Position numbers and translations under genes: made by a program. The notes beneath the pieces were generated by a model. It did not search any database. It was not told the origin of the DNA and worked only from the letters and a program-made list of their open reading frames with translations. A DNA stretch of 8,843 nt, taken from NCBI GenBank assembly GCA_002298785.1, contig DBMR01000002.1, positions 1 to 8,843 on the forward strand, read 5' to 3'. This document shows, one piece after another, positions 6,987-8,843 of this stretch. Numbering within the stretch: the stretch's first letter is position 1; each line of letters opens with the position of its first letter. Source of the DNA: Verrucomicrobia subdivision 3 bacterium UBA693 (GTDB lineage Bacteria; Verrucomicrobiota; Verrucomicrobiia; Limisphaerales; UBA8199).

Positions 6987-8843
6987 TCAAGGTGTGGCGA
7001 CCCGGTAGAAGCGGTGATGGTAGTTGGTTGCCGCAGGGTCCCTGCACTCAACCGGCCTGGTGAGAGCGATGAAATTCGTCAGGCGCTCCCAATGCTGCAG
7101 GTTCGTTGAGGCCAGGACGGTATAACTGGAACCAACCGGCCCTTCCAGGCCAAATCGAAATCCACCGGTCATAGGCCCCGAGGGAGCGTCGGCCAACAGC
7201 TTGACCGTCGCTGGGGCCCGCGCCAACACCAGCGTGTGATTCCCTGCTGCGGAAAGGCCAAGGATATTGGTCAGGCCCGTGGGGGTTCGCGCTTGGTTAA
7301 ACGAATCGTCCCCCCAGAAAACGAACTTGCCATCCGATCGGAGGGCAAGGCTGTGATATTCGCCCGCAGCGATCGCGACGACGTTACTGAGGCCGGGCGG
7401 GACATTAGTCTGTCCATACTCCTTGTATCCCCAGGCGCTTACGGTGCCATCGGCCTTCAGGGCCAGGCTGTGCCAGCCGCCCGCCGCGATGGCGATTACA
7501 TTAGTCATACCCCTTGGCACGTCGGTTTCACCATCTTCGTTGTAGCCCCAGGCAACGACTGAGCCGTCAGCTTTCAGTGCCAGGCTATGGTAAAAGCCGG
7601 CGGCAACGGCGCTGACATTTGTCAACCCGCTTGGCACAAGCGACTGCCCGTAATCCACCCCGGTCGAGGGATCATTGGTCGTTCCTGCGCCCCAGGCGGC
7701 GACCGTGCCGTCGGATCTCAGCGCCAGATTGTGCGTCTCCCCTGCTGAGAGCGCGACGACATTAATCAGGCCCACCGGCACGTCGCATTCGTGGTCAGCA
7801 TTGTAGCCCCAAGCGGCGACCGTGTTGTCGGCTTTCAGCGCCAGGCTGTGCCAGCTTCCCGCTGCAACGGCGGTAATGTTCGTCAAGCCTACGGGGACGC
7901 CGCACTCGCCATCGTTGTTGGCACCCCATGCCAGCACCGTGCCGTCTGCTTTGAGGATCAGGTTGTGGTACACCCCCGGCCCAATCCCGCGCAGGTCGGC
8001 TAAACTCCCAGGCAAAATCGTTTGCCCATACGAATTTGCACCCCACGCGACTAGAGTGCCGTCGGATTTCAGGGCGAGGCTGTGGGCTTCTCCGGCCGCA
8101 ATCGCAACCACGTCGGTCAAGCCTTGGGGTACTACCGCCTGGCCGGCGCCATTATAACCCCACCCTACAACCGTGCCGTCAGATCTCAGGGCCAAATTAT
8201 GGTACTCGCCCGCAGCAATCGCTATCACGTTGGTCAGGTTTGCCGGGACCATGGCTTGCCCGGCACCGTTGCCGCCCCACGCCACCAACGTGCCGGCGGC
8301 CGTCAGCGCTACCAAATGGTCCGCGCCTGCGCCAAGGGCAATGATGTTGGTGCAACTGCCGGGTACGTTGGTCTGCCCATAAAAATTGTCACCCCACACC
8401 GCCACCGAACCATCGGCTTTCACCGCCGCACTGACGAAGTGCCCTGCCGCGATCGCCATGACGTTGCTCAATCCAGCCGGTATGCTGCACTGGCCATAAA
8501 AGGCGTCTTGGCCCCAGGCCACGACAGTTCCATTCGACCTGAGCGCCAGGCTGTGATACCCGCCACCAGCAACAGCAACCACGTTGCTCAAACCGACTGG
8601 GACCGTGCTCTCGCCATCCCCATCGAAGCCCCAGGCGACAACAGTGCTGTCGGCCAGCAAGGCCAAGCTGTGGTAGCCTCCTGCCGCAACGCCCACCACA
8701 TTGCTCAGCCCGGTCGGCACCGTGCTCTGCCCCAGGGGATAGCCCCACGAGTTATCTCCCCACGCAACGACCACCCCTTCGCCAGGCTTGAGCGCCATAC
8801 TATGATGCCAGCCTGCTGCGATCGCTTTGAACCGTATCCCCGG
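6987..8843 (-). CDS. RCC1-repeat (beta-propeller-like) protein, 5' end off window
   Basis: At least 618 residues; the frame stays open to the right edge, and the residues before the first ATG (at 8798) already read as a repeat (KAIAAGWHHSMALK), so that ATG is internal and the true start lies outside. Fourteen visible units of about 39 residues follow the pattern V-x-AIAAG-x-xHSLALK-x-DGTV-x-AWG-x-N-x-x-GQ-x-x-VP-x-GL-x-NV, the bacterial RCC1/RCC1_2 repeat that folds into propeller blades. Unit 10 carries an insertion of about nine residues (GTTNDPSTGVDYG). The last unit is degenerate (LGLSAAGNHTLVL), and the C-terminus is the RFYR module shared with the LRR protein. Eukaryotic RCC1 is a Ran exchange factor; that role does not apply here. 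Probably secreted like its neighbour, but the N-terminus is not visible. A propeller surface or scaffold for binding is the likely role; the ligand is unknown. Confidence 0.92.
   Translation of the reverse strand, partial: PGIRFKAIAAGWHHSMALKPGEGVVVAWGDNSWGYPLGQSTVPTGLSNVVGVAAGGYHSLALLADSTVVAWGFDGDGESTVPVGLSNVVAVAGGGYHSLALRSNGTVVAWGQDAFYGQCSIPAGLSNVMAIAAGHFVSAAVKADGSVAVWGDNFYGQTNVPGSCTNIIALGAGADHLVALTAAGTLVAWGGNGAGQAMVPANLTNVIAIAAGEYHNLALRSDGTVVGWGYNGAGQAVVPQGLTDVVAIAAGEAHSLALKSDGTLVAWGANSYGQTILPGSLADLRGIGPGVYHNLILKADGTVLAWGANNDGECGVPVGLTNITAVAAGSWHSLALKADNTVAAWGYNADHECDVPVGLINVVALSAGETHNLALRSDGTVAAWGAGTTNDPSTGVDYGQSLVPSGLTNVSAVAAGFYHSLALKADGSVVAWGYNEDGETDVPRGMTNVIAIAAGGWHSLALKADGTVSAWGYKEYGQTNVPPGLSNVVAIAAGEYHSLALRSDGKFVFWGDDSFNQARTPTGLTNILGLSAAGNHTLVLARAPATVKLLADAPSGPMTGGFRFGLEGPVGSSYTVLASTNLQHWERLTNFIALTRPVECRDPAATNYHHRFYRVATP
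6999..7166 (-). other. C-terminal RFYR-ending module of the RCC1 protein
   Basis: Encodes GGFRFGLEGPVGSSYTVLA, then STNLQHWERL, RDPAATNYHHRFYRV, ending the protein three residues later. It matches, in order and spacing, the module at 4188-4364 in the LRR protein, although the preceding repeat domains are unrelated. Confidence 0.75.
7224..8843 (-). repeat. Coding array of RCC1-type units (~117 bp each)
   Basis: Fourteen in-frame units, most 39 codons long, with strongly conserved nucleotide blocks such as GTGCCGTC.GC.TTCAG.GCCAGGCTGTG on the plus strand recurring about every 117 bases. The final unit is diverged. Loops after AWG often read N-x-DGE or N-x-x-GQ. The array continues beyond the right edge. 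Confidence 0.9.

Noticed and set aside
8796..8798. ATG at 8798 as the start of the RCC1 gene.
   Set aside because: The in-frame codons from 8799 to 8843 encode the beginning of a repeat (AIAAGWHHS), so the ATG is internal.
7224..8843. Regularly spaced repeats that could be mistaken for a CRISPR or satellite array.
   Set aside because: The period is about 117 bases, fully in frame over the whole length, and translates into RCC1 units.

Overview
The window is an 8.8 kb piece of a moderately GC-rich bacterial chromosome. Every gene I can support lies on the minus strand, so transcription runs from the right edge to the left: RCC1-repeat protein (5' end off the window), BspA-type leucine-rich-repeat protein, a small four-helix membrane protein, a methyl-accepting chemotaxis protein (MCP), a degraded CheW-like reading frame, and a ClC chloride channel (3' end off the window). 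The large repeat proteins, their shared C-terminal module of the type '..STNL..W....DP....RFYR', and the general lack of recognisable Shine-Dalgarno sequences suggest Verrucomicrobiota (Pedosphaera/Limisphaerales-like). This is an inference from protein style; no rRNA or marker gene is present.

Right half (3624-8843): two very large repeat proteins, one clearly secreted and one probably so. The first is an array of 14 visible RCC1-type units of about 39 residues. The second has a signal peptide, 28 BspA-type LRR units of about 23 residues, and a C-terminal beta-rich domain resembling DUF642/galactose-binding folds. Both carry the same short RFYR-ending module after the repeats, which suggests a common way of building or handling surface proteins. 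The LRR array contains a two-fold super-repeat plus a younger 69-bp tandem expansion.

Middle (2608-3623): a 587-bp non-coding stretch with three short perfect hairpins, one of them 50 bases downstream of the LRR gene, then a small membrane protein of unknown function.

Left half (1-2419): a signalling and transport cluster. An MCP with a periplasmic four-helix-bundle-like sensor region and a possible CheR-docking C-terminal pentapeptide is followed after 44 bases by what looks like the first 40 or so residues of CheW, after which the similarity is lost. A ClC channel starts shortly after. The MCP and CheW fragment are the remains of a receptor-adaptor pair; the ClC gene may be co-transcribed with them, but no functional link is shown. 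No RNA genes, insertion sequences or CRISPR arrays were seen.
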